From Prauserella aidingensis (GTDB lineage Bacteria; Actinomycetota; Actinomycetes; Mycobacteriales; Pseudonocardiaceae): a stretch of DNA of 64,000 nt. Each line of letters begins with the position of its first letter. Position 1 is the stretch's first letter. The DNA lies in NCBI RefSeq assembly GCF_024171865.1, contig NZ_JAMTCN010000001.1, forward strand, positions 124,001-188,000, given 5' to 3'. A model generated the notes under the pieces. That model did no database searches and was not told where the DNA came from. It saw only the letters and a program-made list of their open reading frames with translations. Of the stretch, positions 41,975 through 51,330 are shown in pieces. Both the position numbers and the translations under genes were made by a program.

Positions 41975-44161
41975 TCAGCCGTCCTCGAGCAGGTCCTCGA
42001 TCCGGATGGGCAGCCGCCGCACCCGGATGCCGGTGGCGTTGTGCACCGCGTTGGCGACGGCCGCGGCCACGCCCACGATGCCGATCTCGCCGAGCCCCCG
42101 CGCGCCGAGATCGCTGAGCAGCGTGTCCGGGTGTTCGACGAACTGCACGTCGACGTCGGGAATGTCGGCGTTGACGGGAAGGAGATAGTCGGCGAGGTCG
42201 CGGCGGGACATCCTGCCGTCGTCGTCGAACTCGATGCCCTCGTGGAGTGCCGCGGACACGCCCCAGATCATGCCGCCCGCGAGTTGACCGCGCGCCGTGC
42301 GCGGGTTGATGATCCTGCCCGCGTCGAAGACACCGAGCAGGCGTGACACCCGGACCTCCCGGGTGAGCCGGTGCACCCGCACCTCGCAGAACTGCGCGCC
42401 CCACGAGCCGAACGAGTGTTTCGTCGTCTCCTCTCCCGGCGCGGTGGTTCCCGTCGCGGACAGTGTGCTGCGCCCGGTGGCCCGCAGTACGTCGCCGAAC
42501 GTCATCGGGTCGCGCTCCGGAGCGTCCAGCGCGTACACGGTCCCGTGGGCGTAGCCGACGTCGTGTCCGCGCAGCGGCCCTTCCTCCGACGACGCGAGCG
42601 CCACCAGCTGTTCGATCACCGTGCTCGCGGCGACCATCGTGGCGGACCCGGCACTCGCCGTCGCGGTGGAACCGCCCGACAGGCCGCCGGGCGGTAACCG
42701 CGAGTCTCCGAGCCGTGGGACGACGCGGTCCTGCGGGACGTCGAGCGATTCGGCGCCGACGATCCGCAGTACGCCGAGCAGGCCGGTGCCGGGGTCGGCA
42801 CCCGCCGTCGCGACGTCCGCGGTGCCGTCGTCGTGGAGGGTCACCCCGACCGTCGCGGGGAACCGCAGCCCGGGGAACATCGCGGTGGCCGTGCCCATGC
42901 CGACGAGCCAGTCGCCGTCGCGCCGGCCACCGGGCGTGCGGTCGGCCCAACCGAACCGGGCGGCACCGATCTCGAAGCATTCGTCGAGGTGCTTGCTCGA
43001 CCACTGGAGGTCCTCGCCGGGCGGTGCGGTCGAGTTGTTGCGCAACCGCAGCGCGACCGGGTCCATGCCGATGGCCTCGGCGAGTTCGTCGACCGCGCTC
43101 TCGAGGGCGAACGATCCCGGTGCCTCGCCCGGCGCCCGCATGAAGGTCGCAGGCGGGACGTCGAGCGGCACGGCCTTCTGGCTGATCGCCAGGTTCTCCG
43201 TGGTGTACCACTCGCGGGACGTGCCGTGCGAGGTCGGCTCGACGAAGCCGATCTCCCGGGTGGTGGTCGACCACGAGTCGTGCCGCACCGCGACGAGGCC
43301 GCCGTCGCGGCGCGCACCGAGGGCGATGCGCTGGCGCGTGGCGGGACGGTTGGCCGTGGCGGTGAAGACCTGCTCCCGGGTGAGGGCGGCTTTCACCGGC
43401 CGGTCCAGCGCCACGGCCGCGGCGGACGCCAGCAGCGCGGGCATCGACGTCGCCTTGCCGCCGAACGCACCGCCCACCACCGGGTTCTCGACGTGCACGG
43501 CGTCCACGGGGACGTCGACGGCGCTCGCGAGGTCGCTCGCCACCAGGTGGGGCGCCTGATTCCCGGCGTACACCGTGAGTTCGCCGCCGGACCACACGGC
43601 CAACGCGGAATGGGGCTCCATCGCCGCGTGGTTCTGCGCCGCCGTCTCGTACGTCGCGTCGATCGTCACGTCGCTCGCCTCGAGTGCGTCCTCGATGGAC
43701 GCGACGCCGTCGGCCAGGACCGTCAGCGACGGCGGTGCCTCGCTGGCGGCGGGTTGCGCGTCGACGGCGGACGTGAGCCCGTCGGAGAACGAGGTGGCCG
43801 CCGGTCGCTCGTGGTAGGCCACGTCGGCGAGCGCGGCGGCGTCCCGCGCCTGCTCGAACGTCTCCGCCACCACGAAGCCGATCGGCTGGCCGTGGTACCG
43901 CACGTCCTTGTCCTGCAGTGGCAGCCACATCCGGCCGAGCAGCGCCGAGTTCACCGGGTGCAGGGGGAGTGGTTCGAACGGCGTGTACACCGCGAGCACC
44001 CCCGGAGCCGCGCGCACCGCCTCGACGTCCATCGACGCCAGTTCTCCGCGGGCGACGGTGCTGAGGACCAGGTAACCGTGTGCGGCGCCCTCGACGACGT
44101 TGTCGAGGGCGTACGTCGCGCGGCCGGTGACCTTGAGCGGGGCGTCCGGTCTGGCGGTCAT
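41975..44161 (-). CDS. Molybdenum hydroxylase large (Mo-cofactor) subunit, PaoC/CoxL family
   Basis: 728 residues, the size of a free-standing xanthine dehydrogenase-family large subunit. Visible: the N-terminal KVTGRATYALD, the cofactor stretch NPVVGGAFGGKA, GAPGEAPGSF-like MRAPGEAPGSFALESAVDEL, and the C-terminal active-site Glu in ARGLGEIGIVGVAAAVANAV. It overlaps the FAD-subunit gene (start inside its stop). With the two other subunits it forms a cytoplasmic or exported aldehyde/aromatic oxidoreductase of the PaoABC type. Substrate unknown. Confidence 0.92.
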   Translation of the reverse strand: MTARPDAPLKVTGRATYALDNVVEGAAHGYLVLSTVARGELASMDVEAVRAAPGVLAVYTPFEPLPLHPVNSALLGRMWLPLQDKDVRYHGQPIGFVVAETFEQARDAAALADVAYHERPAATSFSDGLTSAVDAQPAASEAPPSLTVLADGVASIEDALEASDVTIDATYETAAQNHAAMEPHSALAVWSGGELTVYAGNQAPHLVASDLASAVDVPVDAVHVENPVVGGAFGGKATSMPALLASAAAVALDRPVKAALTREQVFTATANRPATRQRIALGARRDGGLVAVRHDSWSTTTREIGFVEPTSHGTSREWYTTENLAISQKAVPLDVPPATFMRAPGEAPGSFALESAVDELAEAIGMDPVALRLRNNSTAPPGEDLQWSSKHLDECFEIGAARFGWADRTPGGRRDGDWLVGMGTATAMFPGLRFPATVGVTLHDDGTADVATAGADPGTGLLGVLRIVGAESLDVPQDRVVPRLGDSRLPPGGLSGGSTATASAGSATMVAASTVIEQLVALASSEEGPLRGHDVGYAHGTVYALDAPERDPMTFGDVLRATGRSTLSATGTTAPGEETTKHSFGSWGAQFCEVRVHRLTREVRVSRLLGVFDAGRIINPRTARGQLAGGMIWGVSAALHEGIEFDDDGRMSRRDLADYLLPVNADIPDVDVQFVEHPDTLLSDLGARGLGEIGIVGVAAAVANAVHNATGIRVRRLPIRIEDLLEDG

Positions 44162-45153
44162 CGCGTGCTCCCTTCGGCCAGTTCGAGCAGCGCACGGACG
44201 AGCGTCCGCCGCAGCAGCGGCACCTTGAACCCGTTGTGCGTCAACGGTGTCGCGCCGTGTGTGGCGACCTCGGCCGCTGCCGCGAACGCCGATTCGGTCG
44301 CCGGTTCGCCCCGGAGTGCCGCCTCGACGCCGGGGAGTCGCCAGGGGATCGTGCCCACCCCGCCCGCGGCGATCCGGGCGTCCACCACGACGCCGTCGCG
44401 GACGTCGAGTGAAGCGGCGACGGAGCAGAGCGCGAACTCGTACGACTGCCGGTCACGGACCTTGACGTAGGTGGAATGCGCCGCCCGCTCCGGATGGGGG
44501 ACGACCACGTCGGTGGTCAGCTCACCGTCCCGCAGGCCGGTCTCGATCTCCGGGGTGTCGCCCGGGGTCCGGTAGAAGTCGGCGAGCGGGGTGGTCCGGG
44601 CGCCGTCGGAGCCGACGAGGCGTACCTCGGCGTCGAGCGCGACAAGGGCGACGGCGAGGTCGCTCGCGTGCGTCGCCACGCAGTGGTCGGAGGTGCCGAG
44701 CACCGCATGGCCGCGGTTGTTGCCGCCGAGTGCGCTGCAGCCACTCCCGGGGGTGCGTTTGTTGCAGGGCATCGTGGTGTCGCGGAAGTACCCGCACCGC
44801 GTGCGCTGCAGCAGGTTGCCGCCGATGGTGGCCATGTTCCGCAGTTGCTGCGACGCGCTGAGCGTCAGGGCGCGACGGACGGCGGGCGGCACGTCGGGAT
44901 GCTCGGCCACGTCGCTCATCCGCTCGAGTGCGCCGATCCGGAGTCCGTGGCCGGCGTTGCCGTTGTCGCTGTGGCCGCCTTCGTCGGCGCCGATCCCGCG
45001 GAGCGGCAGGGCGTTGATGTCGGCCACCCGTGGGGGAGTGAGGACGTCCAGTTTCATGAGGTCGACGAGTGTCGTGCCGCCCGCGAGGAAGGTGTGGCGG
45101 CCGTCGACGGCGTCGTCGATCGTCGTCGGGGCGGTGATGTCAAACTGTCGCAT
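44158..45153 (-). CDS. Molybdenum hydroxylase FAD subunit with predicted [4Fe-4S] site (PaoB-like)
   Basis: 331 residues. FAD-binding motifs TFLAGGTTLVDLMK and TIGGNLLQRTRCGYFRD, plus a CO-dehydrogenase flavoprotein C-terminal domain. Four Cys at 120, 130, 139 and 158 (in RCGYF, MPCNKR, GSGCSA and SDHCVA) sit in the insertion that holds an extra [4Fe-4S] cluster in E. coli PaoB and in 4-hydroxybenzoyl-CoA reductase-like proteins. It overlaps both neighbouring subunit genes. Confidence 0.92.
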   Translation of the reverse strand: MRQFDITAPTTIDDAVDGRHTFLAGGTTLVDLMKLDVLTPPRVADINALPLRGIGADEGGHSDNGNAGHGLRIGALERMSDVAEHPDVPPAVRRALTLSASQQLRNMATIGGNLLQRTRCGYFRDTTMPCNKRTPGSGCSALGGNNRGHAVLGTSDHCVATHASDLAVALVALDAEVRLVGSDGARTTPLADFYRTPGDTPEIETGLRDGELTTDVVVPHPERAAHSTYVKVRDRQSYEFALCSVAASLDVRDGVVVDARIAAGGVGTIPWRLPGVEAALRGEPATESAFAAAAEVATHGATPLTHNGFKVPLLRRTLVRALLELAEGSTR

Positions 45154-45613
45154 CGGCTCGCCCTTCTTCGCTCGCGCCGTCGCGGACGGCGGCGACGATG
45201 GTGGGATAGGCCGAGCAGCGACAGAGGTTGCCCGACATGAACTCCCGGATCTCGTCCGGCTCGGCGAGGCCGCGGTCCGCGGCGGCGACGGCGGACATGA
45301 TCTGACCGGGAGTGCAGAATCCGCACTGCAACGCGTCGTGCTCGGCGAAGGCGCGTTGCATCGGGTGGAGTCGTTCGGGAGTGGACAGTCCTTCGACGGT
45401 GGTCACGGGCTGTGTCACGGTGGCGGCGAGGGTGAGGCAGGACAGGGCGGTGCGTCCTCCGATGTGGACGGTGCAGGCGCCGCACTGCCCGCGGTCGCAC
45501 CCCTTCTTCGGTCCGGTGACGCCGAGACGCTCCCGCAGTGCGTCCAGGAGTGTCACGCCGGGTGCGACATCGAGGTGTTCGGTGGTGCCGTTGATCTCGA
45601 GTGCGATGTTCAT
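45140..45613 (-). CDS. Molybdenum hydroxylase [2Fe-2S] subunit (PaoA-like)
   Basis: 157 residues. Plant-type ferredoxin cluster CDRGQCGACTVHI and the second cluster CGFCTPGQIM with NLCRCSAYP, the two [2Fe-2S] sites of this family. There is no twin-arginine signal, unlike E. coli PaoA, so the complex is probably cytoplasmic. First gene of the three-gene operon, divergent from a TetR gene across a nested dyad. Confidence 0.93.
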   Translation of the reverse strand: MNIALEINGTTEHLDVAPGVTLLDALRERLGVTGPKKGCDRGQCGACTVHIGGRTALSCLTLAATVTQPVTTVEGLSTPERLHPMQRAFAEHDALQCGFCTPGQIMSAVAAADRGLAEPDEIREFMSGNLCRCSAYPTIVAAVRDGASEEGRADATV

Positions 45614-45667
45614 GGGGTCCGTTCCGCGCAGTTCGGATGCGCTGTCGAGTGCGGAAGGGAACGAGAA

Positions 45668-45718
45668 GCGGATAGGTATCCGCAGTGACGTCCACGACGT
45701 TAGCGGATACCTATCCGG
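45668..45718. promoter_or_regulatory. Nested inverted repeat operator between TetR and molybdenum hydroxylase operon
   Basis: Two 15-base arms, CGGATAGGTATCCGC (45669-45683) and GCGGATACCTATCCG (45703-45717), are perfect inverted copies 19 bases apart. Each arm is itself a palindrome around GGATA-NN-TATCC, so the region has two operator dyads with centres 35 bases apart. It lies between the divergent starts at 45613 and 45778, and is the likely binding site for the TetR protein. Confidence 0.8.
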
Positions 45719-45777
45719 TTTGCAACGGGTAGGCTGCTCGGGCCGGGGAGTCGTGTCGAGCAGTCGCGGGAGGGTGG

Positions 45778-46356
45778 ATGTCGAGCGGATCGGTGAGCCG
45801 CAGGCGTGCCGATGCCCGCCGCAATCACGAGGCGATCCTCGTCGCCGCGGCCGCGTCGCTGACCAGAACCGGTGAGCTGTCGTTCAACGCGATCGCGAAA
45901 CAGGCCGGCGTCGGGGTCGGCACCGTCTACCGGCACTTCCCGACGCCCGCGTCGCTCATCCTGGCGGTCTACGAGCGCGAGGTCGACCAGATCGTCGACG
46001 CGGTACCGGGCCTGCTCGCCGAGCAGCCCCCGGACGCGGCGTTCCGCGCGTGGATCATGGACCACGTCGCGCACTACATGATGACCAAGCGCGGCCTGGC
46101 CGAGGCGTTGCAGCGCGTCAGTGCGACGTCCGAGGAGTCCGACGCACTTCCGGCCGGCGCCTTCGACCGGATCCGCTGTGCGCTGGCGGACCTGCTGCGC
46201 GCGAACGTGGAAGCCGGGAACGTCCGCGAGGACGCGGAGGTCGACACGGTCATCCGCTGCCTGTTCGGCCTGTTCCATCTCGACCCGGCGAGCGACTGGC
46301 AGGCCGAGGTCGCCAAGGTGACCGACGTGGTGTGGCGCGGCATCCGAGCCGACTGA
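45778..46356 (+). CDS. TetR-family regulator of the molybdenum hydroxylase operon
   Basis: 192 residues; GGGAGGGTGG before the ATG. Helix-turn-helix: EAILVAAAASLTRTGELSFN and QAGVGVGTVYRHFPTPASLI, followed by a TetR ligand domain like those of actinobacterial transcription factors with a C-terminal SBP region (LLRANVEAGNVREDAEVDTV). It should bind the nested dyad 60-110 bases upstream and control both itself and the three-subunit oxidoreductase. Confidence 0.9.
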   Translation: MSSGSVSRRRADARRNHEAILVAAAASLTRTGELSFNAIAKQAGVGVGTVYRHFPTPASLILAVYEREVDQIVDAVPGLLAEQPPDAAFRAWIMDHVAHYMMTKRGLAEALQRVSATSEESDALPAGAFDRIRCALADLLRANVEAGNVREDAEVDTVIRCLFGLFHLDPASDWQAEVAKVTDVVWRGIRAD

Positions 46357-46419
46357 GGAGACCGCCGGGTCGAGCGGTCGACGATCACGGGTCCCACCCT
46401 GGTGCTAGCGTGCCTCGGT

Positions 46420-47565
46420 ATGTCTTCCGCCGACCCGGCCGCACGACGCCGGATCTATCTGGTCGCACCGACCGGGCTGCCCAACTTCGGTGACGAGCTG
46501 GTCGCCGCGACATGGCTGCGGTACCTGGCAGGCACCGAGCCCGACGCCGAGGTGTGGCTCGACTGCCACACGCCCGGCACCGCCCAGGTGATGCTCGCGG
46601 GGCTGCACCCGGGCCTCCGGTGTACCAACACGCTGTGGCGCCTGGCGGTCGAGGCTCCCGACCCGGAGCCCTGGGCGGTCGCGACGTGGATCCGCAAGGT
46701 CGTCCACGATCCGGGGCTCGCACCGCGGTGCCGGCCAGGGGTCGAACTGCTCGCCACCGCGAACGTGATCCACCTGCTCGGAGGTGGCTACGTCAACGCC
46801 CTGTGGCCGCAGCACGTCGGACTGCTCGCCGGGGCCATCGCGGCGAGCGTGCGTTCGGGCGCGCGGCTCGCGATGACCGGGCAGGGCTTCGTGCCGGCCG
46901 CGCCGCACACCGCGGAACTGCTGTATGCGCTCGCCGCCCGGTTCGACGTCGTGGACGTCCGTGACCCGGATTCGGCCGACCTGCTCGCCGACGGCGCGGC
47001 CGTGGGGTTCACGTGCGACGACGTGTTCCTCGACGTGCCGGAACCCGAATACCAGGACTGCACGCGCGCGGTCATGGTGTGCGTGCAGTCCGACATCGGC
47101 GAGCTCGGCCCGCCCGCCCTCGCGAGCCGGGTCAGGGGCATCCTGCGCCGGTGGGACGTCGATCCCGGCGACGTGACGTTCGTCGAAGCCATCCCGCGGA
47201 TCGACCGCGCGGTGTACGACCTGCTCGCCGCGGACCTGCCGGGCGCGGCCTTCATGCCGTTCTCGGACCTGTGGCGCGACGGCGTGCCCGCGCTCGCCGG
47301 GCAGGTGTGGCTCTCCACGCGATTCCACCTGCATCTGACCGCCGCCGCGGCGGGTGCAGGCGGAGTCGCGCTGAGCGTGTCGCCGGACTACTACGACACG
47401 AAGCACCGCAGCCTGATCGACCTCGGCAGCGGCTGGACGATGCTCGACGCGGCCGGTGCCGACGTCCCGGAGTTCCCCGGGAGGGGTGGTTTCCCGGACG
47501 GCACCGTCGCGGAACTGCGGGCCCGCAAGGCGGAGGTCGCCGACCGCATCTACGGCCGCAGCTGA
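46420..47565 (+). CDS. Polysaccharide pyruvyl transferase-family protein
   Basis: 381 residues from the ATG at 46420; an in-frame GTG at 46402 adds six residues. Family features: an N-terminal LVAPTGLPNFGDELVAATW, the loop VIHLLGGGYVNALW, LAMTGQGFVPAAP, and a late STRFHLHLTAAAAGAGGVAL. Members transfer pyruvate ketals to glycans, but many actinobacterial homologues are uncharacterised. It stands between a TetR gene and an exported protein gene; the partners give no clear pathway. Confidence 0.8.
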   Translation: MSSADPAARRRIYLVAPTGLPNFGDELVAATWLRYLAGTEPDAEVWLDCHTPGTAQVMLAGLHPGLRCTNTLWRLAVEAPDPEPWAVATWIRKVVHDPGLAPRCRPGVELLATANVIHLLGGGYVNALWPQHVGLLAGAIAASVRSGARLAMTGQGFVPAAPHTAELLYALAARFDVVDVRDPDSADLLADGAAVGFTCDDVFLDVPEPEYQDCTRAVMVCVQSDIGELGPPALASRVRGILRRWDVDPGDVTFVEAIPRIDRAVYDLLAADLPGAAFMPFSDLWRDGVPALAGQVWLSTRFHLHLTAAAAGAGGVALSVSPDYYDTKHRSLIDLGSGWTMLDAAGADVPEFPGRGGFPDGTVAELRARKAEVADRIYGRS

Positions 47566-47571
47566 CCGCGC

Positions 47572-47602
47572 ACCGCGGCCGCGCCGGCACCGCTGCCGCG
47601 GT
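47572..47602 (+). terminator. Possible hairpin terminator after pyruvyl-transferase-like gene
   Basis: Eight-base arms ACCGCGGC (47572-47579) and GCCGCGGT (47595-47602) with a 15-base GC-rich loop, a few bases after the stop. Weak support. Confidence 0.4.
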
Positions 47603-47713
47603 CCACCCGACGACCGGTCCACGTGGCGGCGTGCCCGCGTCCCCGTGTGGCGGCCGGTTGCGGTTCTCCGAACCGGGGTACGTCATCGCGTAGTGGCGCC
47701 TGGACGGGGGAAC

Positions 47714-49849
47714 ATGGCGGGACGGCGGAACCAGGGGCGCGCGACCGCGCCCGGCCGCGGAGGCATGCGCAGGGCGGTCGGACTGCGCCGGACCGGTGTG
47801 ACGACCGTTCTCGTCACCGTCGTGATGCTGGTCCTGGTCACCGCAGGCAGCCAGGCGTACTTCTCCGACACGGCGGAGGGTTCGGCGGTGTCGTCCGGAA
47901 GTCCCGCCCTCACGATCCGGGATCTGACCGTGGCCGGGCGGTCGGAGGGCCGCGTCGTCGACCACGGGGAGCCGTACGAGGTGAGGTTCACCGTCGTCAA
48001 CGACGGCGGTGCGCCGTGGCGCGGGAACCTCACGCTGTTCGACCACGTCGACACCGACTCCGGCGCGGACCTCGGCGAGCGGGGTGTCGTCCTGGCGTGG
48101 CCGGGCTCCACGCCGCGGTCGGACATCGCACAGGCGGTCGGGGCGGGCGATTACTCGACGGCGACGGTGATCGGGCCGAACACCTCCGACACCGGTGCCA
48201 TGCCGGGCGCGAGTCCCGCCACCACCGGACAGGCGGTGGACCTGCCGGAATTCACCCTCGGCGCCGGACAGCAGCGGTCGTTCACGTTCCGGGTGGTGGT
48301 GCTGTCGAACCGGCTCGACGCGGGCGGCGAGGGCATGTCGCGGCTCGCCGAGGACTCCGGGGCCGTGGCGACGCCGCTGCGGTTCGGCGTGCTGGCCCGG
48401 AACACCGGTACGGCCGGGACGCGCACCTCCGCGCGGTCCGGTGGCCGGGGGCGGATCGTCGATGCGCACGTACGGATGCGGGTCAACACTCCGCCGGAGC
48501 TGCGGGCCGCGGGCGCGAACACCGGACCGTTCCTCGGTCAGGTGGGCGGTGATCAGGCCACCGACGGGTACCTGCGCGCGCTCGTCAGGGCCACCGACGC
48601 CGAGGACGATCCCGACGGCGACGGGGAGAAGCTGGAGGGAAGCATCTCCTGGACCTCGGACTTCGACCCGGACACGGCGGGCGAGTGGTCGGCGCGGTAC
48701 ACCGTGACGGATTCGGCGGGTGCCTCCGCCGAACCGGTCACGGTCGCGGGCGAGACATGGACGTTCGTCAAGATCGTCACCGGCCGGGACCACACGCTCG
48801 CCCTCGACTCGACGGGCCGAGTGTGGACCTGGGGCCGCGCCTCGGGCGGGCGGCTCGGCTCGGGGGATGCGGGTGACGGGGGAGTCCCCACCCTCCTGCC
48901 CACTTTCGACGGCGGTGACGACGCGGCCCGGGTGGTGGACATCGCCGCCGGGGCGCGGAGTTCGTACGCCGTGACCGCCGACGGCAGGGTCTGGGCGTGG
49001 GGCCGCGACGACCACGGCCTGGGCAACGGCAGCACGCGTAGCGACCATCCTGCGGCCTTCGACCTGCCGGAGCCCGCCGCGCAGATCTCGGCCGGTCACC
49101 ACACGACGGGCGCGGTCACCACCGGCGGCAACGTCTACGCCTGGGGTGAGAACACCCACGGGCAGGTGGGTGACGGCACGACCGCGGACCGGGACACGCC
49201 CGTCGCGGTGGACGTGTCGGGGGTCGAGCAGCTGTCGATGGGGCATCGCGCGGGTGCGGCGATCACCGGCGACGGTGGACTCCACACGTGGGGTTCGGAC
49301 GGCCACGGACTTCTCGGCGACGGCACGGATTCCCACGGCGACACCGCGAACCCGCCGACGAGGGTCGACCCCCGTGGCGCCGGGTACAGCATGGTCTCGA
49401 TGGGCAGGCTGCACGCGTTGGCGATCACCGGTGAGGGCGTGGTCCACGGCTGGGGTCACGACGGCGCGCACCGCATCGGCGGCAGCGGTGACCGGGACGA
49501 ACCGACCGCACTGGGACTGGACGAGTACGGACCGGCCAGGCACGTGACGGCAGGCTACGACCGGTCCTGGGTGACGTTGAGCGACGGCCGCCTGGTGACG
49601 GCGGGCGCGAACGAGCACGGGGAGCTGTTCACGGGAGCCGGGTCGGCGCACGGTTTCGACACGGCGACCGACGTGCACGCCAACTCCGTCGTGATGGCGG
49701 CGGGCGGCCGCGACAGCGCCCACGTGCTGCCGGTGGACGGCCACGTGTACTCGGTCGGCCGGAACGACCACCATCAGCTCGGCGACGGCACGACGACGTC
49801 GACGACGAAGTCCGTGAAATGGGGGTTCGACCCGCCCTCGGTGCCGTGA
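47714..49849 (+). CDS. Exported RCC1-repeat protein with SipW-type N-terminus
   Basis: 711 residues from the ATG at 47714. A basic N-terminus and a hydrophobic segment (VTTVLVTVVMLVLVTAGSQ) are followed by AYFSDTAEGSAVSSG, the A-Y-F-x-D form of SipW-type signal peptides seen in camelysin/TasA-like proteins. Residues ~60-350 are beta-rich with DUF11-like and cadherin-like stretches. Residues ~360-700 have about seven RCC1-type blades, with cores such as VWTWGRASGGRLG, VYAWGENTHGQVGDG and VYSVGRNDHHQLGDG, predicted to form a propeller. The function is unknown; a surface adhesin or matrix-like protein is one option. Confidence 0.85.
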   Translation: MAGRRNQGRATAPGRGGMRRAVGLRRTGVTTVLVTVVMLVLVTAGSQAYFSDTAEGSAVSSGSPALTIRDLTVAGRSEGRVVDHGEPYEVRFTVVNDGGAPWRGNLTLFDHVDTDSGADLGERGVVLAWPGSTPRSDIAQAVGAGDYSTATVIGPNTSDTGAMPGASPATTGQAVDLPEFTLGAGQQRSFTFRVVVLSNRLDAGGEGMSRLAEDSGAVATPLRFGVLARNTGTAGTRTSARSGGRGRIVDAHVRMRVNTPPELRAAGANTGPFLGQVGGDQATDGYLRALVRATDAEDDPDGDGEKLEGSISWTSDFDPDTAGEWSARYTVTDSAGASAEPVTVAGETWTFVKIVTGRDHTLALDSTGRVWTWGRASGGRLGSGDAGDGGVPTLLPTFDGGDDAARVVDIAAGARSSYAVTADGRVWAWGRDDHGLGNGSTRSDHPAAFDLPEPAAQISAGHHTTGAVTTGGNVYAWGENTHGQVGDGTTADRDTPVAVDVSGVEQLSMGHRAGAAITGDGGLHTWGSDGHGLLGDGTDSHGDTANPPTRVDPRGAGYSMVSMGRLHALAITGEGVVHGWGHDGAHRIGGSGDRDEPTALGLDEYGPARHVTAGYDRSWVTLSDGRLVTAGANEHGELFTGAGSAHGFDTATDVHANSVVMAAGGRDSAHVLPVDGHVYSVGRNDHHQLGDGTTTSTTKSVKWGFDPPSVP

Positions 49850-50106
49850 CCCGTGCGTGCTCCCTCCTGCGCATTGGACACGGTCGTTTCCGCAGGTGGC
49901 GAAGCACTTCTCGGCGTCGTGAGCCCTTGACGCGCCGTGGGGCGCGGCGCATGCTGACAGCACGCAGTTTAGTAATGCAGAACTCGTTGCGAATGACACA
50001 ACCGGCATCGGTCGCCGGTGCGACTGCGTGAACGGCAACGAGGCGGCGGGCGTTCGCCCATTCTCACGACATGCATCGGACGGGTCGGAGAACCGAGGTG
50101 GCCCTC

Positions 50107-51330
50107 ATGACGGATGTACTCAACACCGCCGCCCGGCCGGACATCGCGGGGGACTCGCCCGCGATCGTGGACCGGCCCGCGGTGATGCTCTACACGCGGC
50201 TGCGGAAGTCGCCGTATTTCTGGAAATCCCGGGCCTGCGGCGCTGCGGTCTACAGCGTGTACAACCACACCTACCACCCGCGCCACTACGGCGACCCGGT
50301 CGGCGAGTACTGGGCGCTGCTCGACGGCGTCACGATCTGGGACGTCGGCGTCGAACGCCAGCTCGAGATCTCGGGCCCGGACGCATTCGACTTCACCAAC
50401 ATGCTCGTGCCACGGGACCTGACCAAGTGCGAGGTCGGGCAGTGCAAGTACGTGTTCGTCACCGCGCCCGACGGCGGGATCGTCAACGATCCGGTCCTGT
50501 TGCGACTCGAGGAGAACCGTTTCTGGCTGTCGCTGGCCGATTCGGACGTCGGACTGTGGGCCATGGGCCTGGCACACGCGGGCGGCTGGAACGTCCACAT
50601 CGCCGAGGCCGATGTCGCACCGCTCCAGGTGCAGGGGCCGCGGTCCAGGGAGGTGCTGCGCGACCTGTTCGGCGACGCCGTGCTCGACGTGCCGTACTAC
50701 CGGATGCGTGAGTTCACCGTGGACGGCATGCGGGTCGTCGTCAGCCGCACCGGGTACTCCGGCGAGCTGGGCTACGAGCTGTACCTGTACGACGCGTCCC
50801 GTGACGCCGAACGCCTGTGGGACGCGGTGTGGGAGGCGGGCAGGCCGTACGGCATGCGCCCGATCGGGCCGTGCCACATGCGCCGTATCGAGGCGGGCAT
50901 GCTCGCCTACGGCTGTGACATCACGCTCGACACCAATCCACTGGAGGTCGGCTACGACTACCGGTGGATGGTCGATCTCGACCAGGAGGCCGACTTCATC
51001 GGCAAGTCGGCGCTCGCGCGGGCTCGGTCCGAGGGGATCTCCCGCCTCATGGTCGGACTCGAGATCTCCGGCGAACCCCTCGGCACCTACAACGACGGGT
51101 CGATGATCGAGCCGTTCACCGTCCACGACGGATCGCACGCGCCGGTGGGCCGCGTGACCAGTGCCTGCCGCTCGCCGCGACTGGAACGCAACATCGGGCT
51201 CGCGATGGTGCCGATCGAACTCAGCGAGGTCGGCACGACGCTCCAGGTCCGCACGCCGGACGGCGTGCGCGAGGCCACGGTCGTCGAGAAGCCGTTCGTC
51301 GATCCGCGGAAGGAGACCCCGAAACGATGA
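50107..51330 (+). CDS. GcvT-family tetrahydrofolate-dependent methyltransferase, DmdA-like
   Basis: 407 residues from the ATG at 50107. GcvT/aminomethyltransferase family; the order TRLRKSPYFWKS, YSVYNHTYHPRHYG, IWDVGVERQLEISG, CEVGQCKYVFVTAPDG, NRFWLSLADSDVGLWA and SRTGYSGELGYELYL resembles DMSP demethylase DmdA more than GcvT itself. Such enzymes move a methyl group to tetrahydrofolate, giving 5-methyl-THF. A MetF-like gene follows with an ATGA overlap, then formate-THF ligase, a layout like ligM-metF-ligH for O-demethylation. Substrate (DMSP, betaine or a methoxy-aromatic) cannot be fixed from sequence. Confidence 0.85.
   Translation: MTDVLNTAARPDIAGDSPAIVDRPAVMLYTRLRKSPYFWKSRACGAAVYSVYNHTYHPRHYGDPVGEYWALLDGVTIWDVGVERQLEISGPDAFDFTNMLVPRDLTKCEVGQCKYVFVTAPDGGIVNDPVLLRLEENRFWLSLADSDVGLWAMGLAHAGGWNVHIAEADVAPLQVQGPRSREVLRDLFGDAVLDVPYYRMREFTVDGMRVVVSRTGYSGELGYELYLYDASRDAERLWDAVWEAGRPYGMRPIGPCHMRRIEAGMLAYGCDITLDTNPLEVGYDYRWMVDLDQEADFIGKSALARARSEGISRLMVGLEISGEPLGTYNDGSMIEPFTVHDGSHAPVGRVTSACRSPRLERNIGLAMVPIELSEVGTTLQVRTPDGVREATVVEKPFVDPRKETPKR

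Noticed and set aside
49850-50106. Glycine riboswitch before the GcvT-family gene
   Set aside because: I looked for the conserved aptamer cores and did not find them; the encoded protein is also closer to DmdA than to GcvT.
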